From positions 4,030,001 to 4,094,000 of the forward strand of contig NZ_CP172312.1 in the NCBI RefSeq assembly GCF_047946665.1: DNA of 64,000 nucleotides, written 5' to 3'. Within the stretch, counting starts at the first letter, position 1, and every line of letters begins with the position of its first letter. The DNA comes from Allohahella sp002354735. Lineage in GTDB: Bacteria; Pseudomonadota; Gammaproteobacteria; Pseudomonadales; Oleiphilaceae. The notes under the pieces are model-generated. The model searched no databases and had not been told where the DNA came from. It saw nothing but the letters and a program-made list of their open reading frames with translations. The position numbers and the translations under genes were made by a program. This document shows positions 15,816-24,859 of the stretch, one piece after another.

Positions 15816-16712
15816 ATGAGCAAGACCGGTGGAGATTCCTGTGGCTGCGATGCAATGCCTGTAGCAGATACGAATACGCGGACCGATTCCGAAGCATCGG
15901 GAAAGTGGGTCAGCATTTATGCCGTGCCGAAAATGGACTGTCCATCGGAAGAGCGAATGATTCGCCTGGCTCTCAACGGCTTTGCACAGATTCACGGGCT
16001 GTCCTTCGACTTGTCGATCCGCCGGTTGAAGGTTATGCACGATGGGGAAGCTGCTCCTATCACTACGAAGCTTGCAACCCTGGGGCTGGGCGCCTCGCTT
16101 CGGGAAACCACCGCCGCAGATCGGGAGACTATCGAGGCCGCCGAGTTTTCGACAGCCTCTGCCAGTCAGGAATCGGGCACCCTGCGTTGGTTGCTCGGCA
16201 TCAATGCAGTGCTCTTCGTGGTGGAAATGACCGCAGGCCTGATCGCCCACTCCGCAGGGCTTATCGGCGAGTCTCTGGATAACTTTGCCGATGCGGCCGT
16301 GTACGGGCTCGCGCTTTACGCTGTTGGGCGCGGCGTTGCTAGTCAGCTACGGGCAGCCCATGTTGCTGGTGTACTCCAACTCATTCTCGCTGTTGGCGTA
16401 TTGATAGAGGTCGTGAGACGGTTCATATTCGGTAGTGACCCCGAATCGCTGGTGATGATGGCGATAGCATTCGTCGCCCTCATTGCCAATGTCACTTGTA
16501 TGCTGCTGATATCCAGGCATCGAGAGGGCGGAGCACATATGAAGGCGAGCTGGATATTCTCAGCCAACGATGTGGTGATCAACCTGGGTGTCATCAGCGC
16601 TGGCGCCCTGGTGGCGTGGACTGGATCCAATTACCCGGATCTGATTATCGGCACCGTTGCGGGGGTGGTTGTGCTGAATGGTGCCAGGCGCATCCTGGCG
16701 CTCAAGGAGTGA
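15816..16712 (+). CDS. CDF-type cation transporter with N-terminal HMA-like domain
   Basis: A 298-residue protein. Residues 1-30 contain Cys (SCGCDAM). Residues 30-105 look like an HMA-type ferredoxin fold with MDCPSEE in place of the usual GMxCxxC, so one metal-ligand cysteine is kept. Residues 125-296 form a membrane domain of about six helices of the cation-diffusion-facilitator kind (GLIGESLDNFADAAVYGLAL; FSANDVVINLGVISAGALVA, giving Asp ligands in TM2 and TM5). It lacks the cytoplasmic C-terminal domain of normal CDF proteins. It starts 8 bases after GGAG and is driven by the MerR-type promoter just upstream, so it is a probable primary exporter for Cd, Pb or Zn. Confidence 0.87.
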   Translation: MSKTGGDSCGCDAMPVADTNTRTDSEASGKWVSIYAVPKMDCPSEERMIRLALNGFAQIHGLSFDLSIRRLKVMHDGEAAPITTKLATLGLGASLRETTAADRETIEAAEFSTASASQESGTLRWLLGINAVLFVVEMTAGLIAHSAGLIGESLDNFADAAVYGLALYAVGRGVASQLRAAHVAGVLQLILAVGVLIEVVRRFIFGSDPESLVMMAIAFVALIANVTCMLLISRHREGGAHMKASWIFSANDVVINLGVISAGALVAWTGSNYPDLIIGTVAGVVVLNGARRILALKE

Positions 16713-16730
16713 CATAGTTGCAGCCTCTTG

Positions 16731-17384
16731 CTAAGCATCGGCCCCCTCCCGATCGTCGAGATCAAGATCGACGTGATATGCGTCACGTCCCGATTCATAG
16801 GCTTCCCAGGCTACGTAGGGCACAATCAACAGCGCGGCGATCGGGTCGGCCCACCACCAACCCTGCCATTGCACCAGACCGATGCCGATTAGGACAACGA
16901 TTGTCTGATATTCGCATATCATCGTGTCGATGGCGTCGTACTTCAGCGTCGGTGAGTCGGTTTTCTTGCCGTAGTAATACTTGCCCCACGCGAGCAGTGG
17001 GTTAACGACCAGCGACACCAGCAGGATGCCAATGCCCCACCACGACATCGACGCCGTATCCTGGCTGATGAGCTTGCTGATCGCCTCATATAGGATAAAG
17101 GCCACCGCGACGGTAAAGGCCCCAGACAGAACGCTCAGAGTGATCTTTTTGCGCTTGAGTAGCTCGCGTTCACTTTTGCCCTGTTCCTCTCCACGCAAGC
17201 GCCAGATCATGAACGCCGCCGAATTGGCTTCGACGATGCTGTCCACGCCCCAGCTAATCAGGGCAGAACTCCCAGTGGCAAAACCCGCTGTCAGAGAGAC
17301 AACAACTTCGATGATGTTATAGATCAGGCTCACCACCTCGACGGTGCGGCCCTTGCGAACGCGCGCGATATATTCACTACTCAT
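16731..17384 (-). CDS. CDF-type cation transporter, short form
   Basis: A 217-residue inner-membrane protein with about five or six hydrophobic segments. TM-region motifs SSALISWGVDSIVEANSAAF and KYDAIDTMICEYQTIVVL provide the paired Asp/Glu positions of CDF-like metal transporters. No C-terminal cytoplasmic domain is present apart from a short acidic tail (DAYHVDLDLDDREGADA) with His and Asp that may bind metal. Its stop lies 18 bases from the stop of the preceding plus-strand transporter, so the two converge. No MerR-like promoter was seen upstream. Role in efflux is inferred from family and location. Confidence 0.82.
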   Translation of the reverse strand: MSSEYIARVRKGRTVEVVSLIYNIIEVVVSLTAGFATGSSALISWGVDSIVEANSAAFMIWRLRGEEQGKSERELLKRKKITLSVLSGAFTVAVAFILYEAISKLISQDTASMSWWGIGILLVSLVVNPLLAWGKYYYGKKTDSPTLKYDAIDTMICEYQTIVVLIGIGLVQWQGWWWADPIAALLIVPYVAWEAYESGRDAYHVDLDLDDREGADA

Positions 17385-17816
17385 CTGAATGCTTCTCCTG
17401 TCGGGTGGTTTGTGAGAGTGCCATAAGTAAGCCTCCTTCAGCTTTGCGCAATTACATCGCCATTCGGAAAATCGATTTGACGGCGCTGGCTCCCTGGTCT
17501 ATTTGCCGTCTTCAATCAGGACAATGACTTGTCTACGTCAACCACTAACCATCGTATTGAGTTCCACATCTTTGGCCCTGGCCGCAAAATAATGCAGCAT
17601 TTACGGGCTCAGATAGATGGGCGAATCTCTTTCGCATCAGGCGTATTGAACTTGCCGCGCTTGCCTCTTCACCCATCATGTCTCCCTTTACGTGCCGTCT
17701 GTTTCGTGTTTCGTGTTTGGTGGCCGATTGCGCTGAAATCATGCGGATGGTCACGCCACCGCCCTCTGTGGTACGGAATGTGTGACCTGAGGTGCTGCGA
17801 ACAGCACCTGACGTTC
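17385..17816. other. Intergenic region without a supported gene
   Basis: About 430 bases separate the metal island from core genes. Open frames here have no protein-like composition or ribosome binding site. The promoter of the CDF gene should lie in 17390-17470, but no clear boxes were identified. The stretch may be the boundary of the accessory island. No direct repeat or attachment site was seen. Confidence 0.4.
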
Positions 17817-18545
17817 TCAGTCCGTTTCCAGCGTAGCCATGAAGGCCGTCGCTTCGGAAATGGATTGATTCATTTCCTTGATGAGCACATCTACCTGACT
17901 CTCTACCCGTCCCAGCTCGCTCTTGAGCCCGTCGATGGCCTGGGCATTCAGGTTGTGCTTCAGATAGAGTACCTGATCTCTGAAGATCGTGAGCACGGGC
18001 TCCATGCGTGATTCGGCCTTCTTCATGGTTTTCAGCAGTGCCTGATACTCCCTTCGCGTCTCTTTCAGTTTCTGGCTGCTGCGTCTCTTGAGCGCTTCAT
18101 CAGAATAGATATCGAGCTCGTCCTCCCACTCTTCGAACAGCGCCTCGGCTACACCTTCGACCTTGTGAATACGCTCGTGAACGTCATTGGCAGCCTGCTC
18201 GGAGTCCTGGAAGGCATCGTTGAGCTTGTCGTACTTCGCCTGCAGCTCACTATCCTGCTTGCCTAGTAGCGCCTGAAATTGCTCGAGCGCTGAGCTGAAC
18301 TCTTCCTTGGCTTCTTCCTGTGAATCTTTGACGTTCTCCACCCGATCTTTCAGTATTTCCCGTTTGGGGATACCAATTTTCTCCATGGCGCTGTAGTAGG
18401 CGCTCTGGCATCCCTGCAGAGTGAGCAATGTGCCGGCGCCAGCTGTAAGCCCCGCAGCCAAAAAGACGGCTCGTCCAATTCGGGAGGTCGTGACTGGCAG
18501 GCGTGTGGGCGGCAATGTGCCGTGGGTAGCTGTAGGCATTGTCAA
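17817..18545 (-). CDS. DUF2959 family lipoprotein
   Basis: A 242-residue protein of the DUF2959 family, recognisable from GCQSAYYSAMEKIGIPKREI and the following DRVENVKDSQEEAKEEFSSA. An N-terminal basic/hydrophobic segment ends in a lipobox (LTLQGC), so it is probably a lipoprotein. The remainder, residues 70-242, is almost wholly alpha-helical coiled coil. Function is unknown. The annotated start gives an unusually long n-region of about 30 residues before the hydrophobic part, but no better internal ATG exists. It is divergent from glnE and has no operon partner. Confidence 0.8.
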   Translation of the reverse strand: MTMPTATHGTLPPTRLPVTTSRIGRAVFLAAGLTAGAGTLLTLQGCQSAYYSAMEKIGIPKREILKDRVENVKDSQEEAKEEFSSALEQFQALLGKQDSELQAKYDKLNDAFQDSEQAANDVHERIHKVEGVAEALFEEWEDELDIYSDEALKRRSSQKLKETRREYQALLKTMKKAESRMEPVLTIFRDQVLYLKHNLNAQAIDGLKSELGRVESQVDVLIKEMNQSISEATAFMATLETD

Positions 18546-18690
18546 AATCCTTTCCGTGAATGGTTTATGATCTGGGCGAGCTCAGACTATACAATATTTC
18601 CAGGCGCGACCGTGGGCGTCAGCGTGGTCCTGACCTGAACAGGGTTTATCCATTGATTTACGTGATCTCGACTAAAAGGATGCAAGTGCG

Positions 18691-21600
18691 ATGAGCAGTG
18701 AAACTGATGCAGCCGCAGGGCCAGTTGAAATTGAAGCCAAGTTCGAGTTTGGTCCCGCTGGGCTCGAACAGCTGGAACAGCGCCTGGTCGCGGCCTACGG
18801 CAAACCTCGGCAGCGCCTGCAACTCAGGAATACGTACTTCGATACACCTGATCATCGGCTCCGTCAGGCCGGTGTTGCCTTGCGGATTCGCTCGACGGCA
18901 TTGCTGGCCGAGGGCGGCGGGATCGAGGAGCTTCAGGTATTGGTGCCAGACTCCATGGCGTGGGAGCAAACAGTAAAGGCGAGGGGCACGGTTACGGGCG
19001 GTCTCCATAGCCGGAGTGAGTGGAATCATGAGTTAGGTCACTATGCCTCTGACGCACCTGTACCCAAGCTCGATCAACGCTGGCTCTCGACACTTGCGGA
19101 GACTGAACTACCAGGCCTCGCCGGCTTCGACTGGAGTCAGCTCCGCCCGCTTTTCAATACTGATTTCGAGCGACTGATCTGGTGGCATAACGAGGCTGTG
19201 GATGTCGAGTTCGCTCTGGATCAGGGGGCGGTGAATGCTGCTGACAAGACTGCAGCCCTCTGTGAACTTGAAGTTGAGCTCAAGCGCGGGGGTAGCGAAG
19301 CCTTCAATGAATTCCTGCAGGCTTTCAAAGCCAGGATCGAACAGCCCGACGAGCATGCACCAGCACTGCAATTGCAGCCGTCCGAAATCAGCAAGGCGGC
19401 CCGAGGCTATCTACTTGCTGGAAAAGCGGACTATATGACGCCACCTGAAGACTGTCACAAGATTTGTCGACTGAGCTGGCAGGCGCTCGCTGACCGTTAT
19501 GAGTCGCGCGTCCCTGAGGCCTGGAGCGCGCCGGTTGCCGGATCAGGTGAAGCCGATACAAAAGCCTCCATGGCCGATGCTGGCGACGAGTCACCCACAG
19601 CAGAGCAGGCATGGTTAAACAGCGCTGCTGCGCAGATCACCCGGGCTTTTTGCGTGAGCGACTTTCTCGCTGAGACACTGAAGAATCATCTGCCTGCTGT
19701 GGTGCAGTATGTAGCGGTTAGCCTCAACAAGACCTGGCAAAAAGCTGATTTCGAGCAGCTGCTGACGAGCATTTGTGCAGACCTGCCGGATGAAGATGAA
19801 GCCGCCTTCAATGCAGCGCTCCGCAAGTTCCGCAGCCTGGCGCAGTTCCGTATTGTTTGGCGCGACCTCGTTGTCTGCAATACGGTCGAGGAAACCACTC
19901 GGGAGGAAAGCTGGCTGGCAGAACTCTGTCTGCAGGCTGCGCATGATTTCTGGATGCAGCGGCTCGGTCGGCGTCACGGATATCCTATGGCTGAAGGTAA
20001 GCCTCAGCCGCTGGTCATACTCGGTATGGGAAAACTGGGCTCCTTCGAGCTGAATGTCTCGTCCGATATCGACCTGATCTTTCTGTTCGAACAGGACTGT
20101 GGCGAAACCAGCTGGCCCCAAGGTGAGACGCCGCCGGCGAAGCTTCAGAGACTGGACACGCCAGCCTTCTATCGCAAATTGTGTCAGGGCATCATCGCGT
20201 CCATCGATCAGCGGACGGCCGACGGCTTTGTCTTTCGCGTCGACATGCGACTGCGCCCGTTTGGCCGCGACGGCGCGCTAGCGATCAGTTTCAGTGCCGC
20301 TGAACACTACTACTTCAATCAGGGTCGCTACTGGGAGCGTTTTGCGATGCTGAAAGCGCGGCCAGTCGCTGGTGACATTGCAGCGGGAATGCGCCTGCTG
20401 GCGAACCTGTCTCCCTTCATATTCCGCAACTACATCGACTTCACGGCTATTCAGGCGCTGCGAGACATGAAAGCCATGATCGAACAGGAGGTCGTGCGCC
20501 GAAACCTCAAGAACAACATCAAACTCGGTGCTGGTGGCATCCGCGAGCTCGAGTTCGTCGTGCAGGTCATGCAGCTGATGCATGGTGGGCGGCAGGTGGC
20601 GCTTCGCCAGGGTAGCCTGTTCGGCATGTTGGAAAAACTCGAGAAACTTCGCCTGCTGGAGCCGAAGGAATGTGCCGGTCTTGGCGAGGCCTATGCGTTT
20701 CTGCGTAATCTTGAGCATGCCCTGCAGGGCCTGCGGGACCAACAGACCCAGTTGCTACCAGTCGATGATCGAGACCAGTCCCGTATTGCTTTTGCCATGA
20801 ATGAGCCTGACTACTCACATTTGCTGAAGGCGCTTGCACGGCATCGCCGGATTGTCCGCGAGGTCTTCAACAGTGTAGTGACCCCGGCCACCCAGGCCGA
20901 GCTCATAGACCTTGGCCTGGTGGCTCAGGATCAGCAGACTGGCGCCGGTGTGCTGGACGATGTCGACTGTACTGAATGCTGGCGGATCATCGCTGGCGCC
21001 TTCGGTGTCGACATCTCCGCAGACTCGGTTCCACAGCGCCATGACGCGGAGGTGGCACCGGACTCTGCTGCAGTCCAGCAGCAACTGATTGCACAAGGTC
21101 TGCAGGCGGAAGCCGTCGCACATCTGGATGAACTGCTCGAGCTTGCGGACCGGCTCCTGCACTACTCACAGTTTCGTCAGCTCAGGCCAGCGGGGGTGCG
21201 ACGCTTCCATGCCTTGATGCCTATGGCACTGGGTCAGCTGTTTCGCTACGGGCTCGCACCCTGGCTGAGTGCACGTTTCTTCGCCTTGCTGGAGCAGGTA
21301 ATCGGCCGATCGGTACATATGAGTCTGCTTATCGAAAACCCGCTGGCACTCCACGAGCTCATGAGTCTGTTGCACGATAGTGAGTGGATCGCTGAGCAGC
21401 TGATCTCTTTACCGGTATTGCTGAACGAGCTGGTGCAGCACAAGCAGATCTATACCCCGCCTGATGTGGCGACGCTGACCGATCAGCTGCGTCAGGAGTT
21501 GCTACGAATACCCGAGGAAGACCTGGAAGAGCAGATGGATGCGCTGCGTTACTTCAAGCGCGCCCATGAGCTGCGAGTTGCGGCGTCGGAAATTCGTGAA

Positions 21601-22641
21601 ACTCTGCCGCTAATGAAAGTGAGTGACTATCTCTCGGCCATTGCTGAAGCGATGCTTGGCGAGGCGCTACATTTCGCCTGGCAGGATGTCGTGCAGAAAT
21701 ATGGTCGCCCAATGCGCGACGCCACGACGCCCTGCGACCCCGACTTTGCCATCGTTGCATATGGCAAGCTGGGCGGACTAGAGCTCAGCTACAGCTCCGA
21801 TCTTGATCTCGTATTCCTTCACGATGCCGACGATACGCTCGAAACTGACGGCGCGAAGCCGGTCGAAAACAGTGTGTTCTTCGCGAGGCTTGGACAGAGA
21901 ATCATTCATTTCCTGTCGACCAGAACCGTGAGGGGTGAGCTGTATGAAACCGATATGCGGCTGCGGCCATCAGGCAATAGCGGCTTGTTGGTGAGCACGC
22001 TCACCGCCTTCGAACGTTATCAGCGCGAGCGCGCCTGGACTTGGGAGCTGCAGGCACTAACGAGAGCACGCTTTGTGGCGGGGTGCCCCCGGGTAGGTGA
22101 GAAGTTCATGGCCGTGCGTCAGCGCGTGCTCTGCGCCGAACGTGACCCCGTCAAATTAAGTCGGGACGTGCTCGAGATGCGCGACAAAATGCGCACACAG
22201 TTTGCCGTCGAGGCGAAAAGCAGTCTCAAGCACGCAGCTGGGGGCATCGTGGATATTGAGTTCATGGTGCAGTACGCGGTGTTGAGGTGGGCCAACGAAT
22301 ATCCGACCGTCGCCAGGTGGAGTGATAACATTCGCATGCTCGAAGAACTTTCGAGTCGGCAGTGTGTAGATCCTGAAGCAGCCGACTGTCTTATCTCGAT
22401 CTACCAGTTATTCCGTTCCGAGCTCCACAGCAAGACCCTGGGTCTGACCACCCATACTGGACCGGCCCAGGCCGGCGATGCCGCCAAACCCGATGGCGAC
22501 CCGTCATCATCAAAATTTGCAGCCTTGGTGGAGACAGGCGAAGCGCTTGTCGCCAGAATGCTGCCTCATCGCGAAAAGGTTTCTGCCTTGTGGCAGACCT
22601 GGTTCGAGCCCTTAACATCCGAAGACGAGGAAAAGAAGTAA
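18691..22641 (+). CDS. glnE: CYTH domain fused to glutamine-synthetase adenylyltransferase/deadenylase
   Basis: A 1316-residue protein, about 330 longer than ordinary GlnE. Residues 1 to about 255 form a CYTH triphosphate-tunnel domain: the ExExK signature is at residues 13-17 (EIEAK), followed by LRNTYFDTPDHRLRQAGVAL, then ELEVELKRG and an Arg/Lys-rich end. From about residue 310 on it is GlnE, with two nucleotidyltransferase sites: SDIDLIFLF near 457-465 (deadenylase) and SDLDLVFL near 1035 (adenylylase), plus LGAGGIRELEFVVQ and KHAAGGIVDIEFMVQY. GlnE adjusts glutamine synthetase by AMP attachment in answer to PII. In E. coli a separate CYTH-CHAD gene (ygiF) lies directly before glnE; here the CYTH part is continuous with it and no CHAD domain is seen. 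The start follows AAAAGGA. ilvE overlaps the stop by one base. Confidence 0.93.
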   Translation: MSSETDAAAGPVEIEAKFEFGPAGLEQLEQRLVAAYGKPRQRLQLRNTYFDTPDHRLRQAGVALRIRSTALLAEGGGIEELQVLVPDSMAWEQTVKARGTVTGGLHSRSEWNHELGHYASDAPVPKLDQRWLSTLAETELPGLAGFDWSQLRPLFNTDFERLIWWHNEAVDVEFALDQGAVNAADKTAALCELEVELKRGGSEAFNEFLQAFKARIEQPDEHAPALQLQPSEISKAARGYLLAGKADYMTPPEDCHKICRLSWQALADRYESRVPEAWSAPVAGSGEADTKASMADAGDESPTAEQAWLNSAAAQITRAFCVSDFLAETLKNHLPAVVQYVAVSLNKTWQKADFEQLLTSICADLPDEDEAAFNAALRKFRSLAQFRIVWRDLVVCNTVEETTREESWLAELCLQAAHDFWMQRLGRRHGYPMAEGKPQPLVILGMGKLGSFELNVSSDIDLIFLFEQDCGETSWPQGETPPAKLQRLDTPAFYRKLCQGIIASIDQRTADGFVFRVDMRLRPFGRDGALAISFSAAEHYYFNQGRYWERFAMLKARPVAGDIAAGMRLLANLSPFIFRNYIDFTAIQALRDMKAMIEQEVVRRNLKNNIKLGAGGIRELEFVVQVMQLMHGGRQVALRQGSLFGMLEKLEKLRLLEPKECAGLGEAYAFLRNLEHALQGLRDQQTQLLPVDDRDQSRIAFAMNEPDYSHLLKALARHRRIVREVFNSVVTPATQAELIDLGLVAQDQQTGAGVLDDVDCTECWRIIAGAFGVDISADSVPQRHDAEVAPDSAAVQQQLIAQGLQAEAVAHLDELLELADRLLHYSQFRQLRPAGVRRFHALMPMALGQLFRYGLAPWLSARFFALLEQVIGRSVHMSLLIENPLALHELMSLLHDSEWIAEQLISLPVLLNELVQHKQIYTPPDVATLTDQLRQELLRIPEEDLEEQMDALRYFKRAHELRVAASEIRETLPLMKVSDYLSAIAEAMLGEALHFAWQDVVQKYGRPMRDATTPCDPDFAIVAYGKLGGLELSYSSDLDLVFLHDADDTLETDGAKPVENSVFFARLGQRIIHFLSTRTVRGELYETDMRLRPSGNSGLLVSTLTAFERYQRERAWTWELQALTRARFVAGCPRVGEKFMAVRQRVLCAERDPVKLSRDVLEMRDKMRTQFAVEAKSSLKHAAGGIVDIEFMVQYAVLRWANEYPTVARWSDNIRMLEELSSRQCVDPEAADCLISIYQLFRSELHSKTLGLTTHTGPAQAGDAAKPDGDPSSSKFAALVETGEALVARMLPHREKVSALWQTWFEPLTSEDEEKK

Positions 22642-23567
22642 TGACATCAATGGCTGACAGAGATGGTTTCATCTGGATGGACGGTGAGATGGTGCCGTGG
22701 CGTGAGGCCAAGGTGCACGTGCTGACCCATACCCTCCATTACGGTGCTGGTGTCTTCGAGGGCGTGCGGGCCTACAAGACTGATCAAGGTACCGCCCTGT
22801 TCAGGCTTGAGGATCATACCAACCGTTTGTTCGACTCTGCGCATATTCTCAACATGAAGATGCCATTCTCGCGCTCGGAGATCAGCCAGGCACAGCTGGC
22901 AGCCGTGAAGGTGAACAAGCTCGACTCAGCCTATATTCGCCCGATGGTATTCTACGGCGCTGAAGGCATGGGACTGAGAGCCAGCAATCTTCAGGTGCAT
23001 GTGATGGTTGCTGCCTGGGAGTGGGGCTCCTATCTCGGCGAGGATTCGGTAGTCAAAGGCCTCAAGGTGCGTACCTCGAGCGTCACCCGACACCATCCGA
23101 ATATCGCGATGACCCGTGCCAAGGCCAACGGCCAGTATATCAACTCGATGATGGCGCTGAACGAAGCGCTGGCCAGTGGTTGTGACGAAGCCCTGATGCT
23201 TGATCCGGCAGGCTATGTGGCCGAGGGTTCTGCGGTAAATTTCTTCATGATCAAGAACAGGGTGCTGTACACGCCTCAGCTCACCTCATGCCTGAATGGC
23301 ATCACCCGCAATACCATCTTCCGCCTGGCCGAAGAGCTCGGACTGCGGGTAGTGGAAAAACCCATCACCCGCGACGAAGTGTATATTGCGGACGAAGCCT
23401 TCTTCACAGGTACCGCAGCGGAAGTGACCCCCATACGGATGCTGGATGAACGACAGATAGGCGAGGGCAAGCGTGGTCCGATAACCGAGCGACTCCAGTC
23501 GCTGTACTACGACGTGGTCAAGGGTCGGCGAGCGGATTATTCAGAGTGGCTGTCTTTCCTGGAGTGA
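22641..23567 (+). CDS. ilvE: Branched-chain-amino-acid aminotransferase
   Basis: A 308-residue class IV PLP aminotransferase performing the last step of Val, Leu and Ile synthesis. The ATG at 22641 shares its A with the glnE stop and is preceded by GAGGAA. Typical signatures are the N-terminal FIWMDGEMVPWREAKVHVLTHTLHYGAGVFEG, shown here only in outline, KANGQYINSMMALNEA, GYVAEGSAVNFFMI and FFTGTAAEVTPI near the end. The Schiff-base Lys lies in the KANGQY segment. It is translationally coupled to glnE, an order also found in Pseudomonas, which ties branched-chain synthesis to nitrogen regulation. Its last 31 bases overlap an opposing gene. Confidence 0.96.
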   Translation: MTSMADRDGFIWMDGEMVPWREAKVHVLTHTLHYGAGVFEGVRAYKTDQGTALFRLEDHTNRLFDSAHILNMKMPFSRSEISQAQLAAVKVNKLDSAYIRPMVFYGAEGMGLRASNLQVHVMVAAWEWGSYLGEDSVVKGLKVRTSSVTRHHPNIAMTRAKANGQYINSMMALNEALASGCDEALMLDPAGYVAEGSAVNFFMIKNRVLYTPQLTSCLNGITRNTIFRLAEELGLRVVEKPITRDEVYIADEAFFTGTAAEVTPIRMLDERQIGEGKRGPITERLQSLYYDVVKGRRADYSEWLSFLE

Positions 23568-24859
23568 GGCGCTGACAAGCCCGACCTGGTGTCATCAGAT
23601 GACTCGTATCCCGGTGCAATATCAGGCACGTAGGAGTCCTCACGCGGCTTGAACAGCTTAACGCTCATGGCAATGATAACGAGCAGCAGGAAGAACTGGG
23701 TAGCCTTCAGTCGCAGTATCCTGCGCTTTCTCCGCTGCACTGCCTTCCGCGTGCGGGCGCTCGATGCCTCTGCCGAGTTCATCAGCGTTGGTCCACTACC
23801 AATGCCAGCCGGGGCTGAGCCGTTGGTGGCCGCTGAGTTCGTTGGCGTAGTCTGGGCACTTCTCAGGCCGCTGATGTTCTCTATCCCGAGCGCAACCAGA
23901 ATATAGGTGGGGATCACCAGTATCAGCAGGTCATGATCCCGCACGCTCCAGCGCCAGCTGATCTGGAAGAAGAGTACAATTGCGCCTACCAGCCCCAGGA
24001 GCGACAGGAAGCCGAAGCTCGGATTGCGGCGAACGCTGCGCTGGATACCGATCAAACCGGCGATATAGAAGAGCATGACGGGTTCGAAAAGACTGCGCGC
24101 AAGCCAATTGAGCTCGGTGCCGAATATGATCCATCCGGCGAGCGTACGACTTTCCTTCCAGAACCCGGGGAAGGTGAAGTCCAGCACTCGTTCGCGGCTG
24201 CCATGCAGGTCAGAGAGATCCGATCGAAGCACGGCGTAGTGCTCGAATGCGTTGTTAAGCAAACCCAGGCGAACAATGGCTTCGTGCAGAAAATTGCCTG
24301 CGCCGAACCTTTCCGGCACTAGCATCATGACGAGATAGCCCAGCAGGAAGGGGGCCGTGTACACAAGGAGTAGGCGGAACTCTCCGCGAATGAAGAGATA
24401 CACGACGCTCACGATAGTGAGTACGGTGAAGCTGACGTCCAGGTAGATGAGTCCGATTGCACCCACGGCGCTGCCAATAGCTGCGGCCGTGGCGCGGCGC
24501 TCTGTGGCGTGCAACAGGCACAGTACCGATCCGATTAACAGACAGAACTGCGAGGCGCCTTCGAATGACGCCAGTCCCCAGAATATCCACGTCGGCGTAA
24601 TCGCGAACAGCAACGCCGCGTTGAAGCGCCCGAAGCCGTCGAGGAAGTAACCCAGCAGGTAGTACATCAATGCGCAGCCAAGGCTGCCAGTGAGGACTCC
24701 GTAGAGTGAATAGGCCAGGGAGTAGTCGCTACTTTGAAGCAGTGCCGCAGCGACCAGGCGATAGATGAAGGCAACGATAAATATGAAGCCAGCCGAATCG
24801 GCCAGCTTGCCTGAATAGCCGCCGGGGCTCGATTCGGGTCTGCTCCAGGGTAGTCTCAT
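23537..24859 (-). CDS. Polytopic inner-membrane protein, unknown function
   Basis: A 440-residue protein with about eight to nine hydrophobic helices in residues 20-330 (FIFIVAFIYRLVAAALL; LYGVLTGSLGCALMYYLLGY; FLLGYLVMMLVPERF; LLILVIPTYILVALGIENI). A low-complexity Ala/Ser/Thr linker follows, then a very basic patch (TRKAVQRRKRRILRLKATQ), a ninth helix and a polar tail. The layout resembles GT-C type mannosyl/arabinosyl transferases that work at the membrane, but no catalytic motif is clear and I do not name it. It overlaps the preceding lpxL-type gene by four bases (ATGA), so it may act in envelope or glycolipid assembly. Its 3' end runs 31 bases into ilvE on the other strand. Confidence 0.75.
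   Translation of the reverse strand: MRLPWSRPESSPGGYSGKLADSAGFIFIVAFIYRLVAAALLQSSDYSLAYSLYGVLTGSLGCALMYYLLGYFLDGFGRFNAALLFAITPTWIFWGLASFEGASQFCLLIGSVLCLLHATERRATAAAIGSAVGAIGLIYLDVSFTVLTIVSVVYLFIRGEFRLLLVYTAPFLLGYLVMMLVPERFGAGNFLHEAIVRLGLLNNAFEHYAVLRSDLSDLHGSRERVLDFTFPGFWKESRTLAGWIIFGTELNWLARSLFEPVMLFYIAGLIGIQRSVRRNPSFGFLSLLGLVGAIVLFFQISWRWSVRDHDLLILVIPTYILVALGIENISGLRSAQTTPTNSAATNGSAPAGIGSGPTLMNSAEASSARTRKAVQRRKRRILRLKATQFFLLLVIIAMSVKLFKPREDSYVPDIAPGYESSDDTRSGLSAPHSRKDSHSE

Noticed and set aside
17529..18011. 160-codon plus-strand ORF
   Set aside because: Runs into DUF2959 on the other strand; no start signal, Cys/Arg-rich shadow composition.
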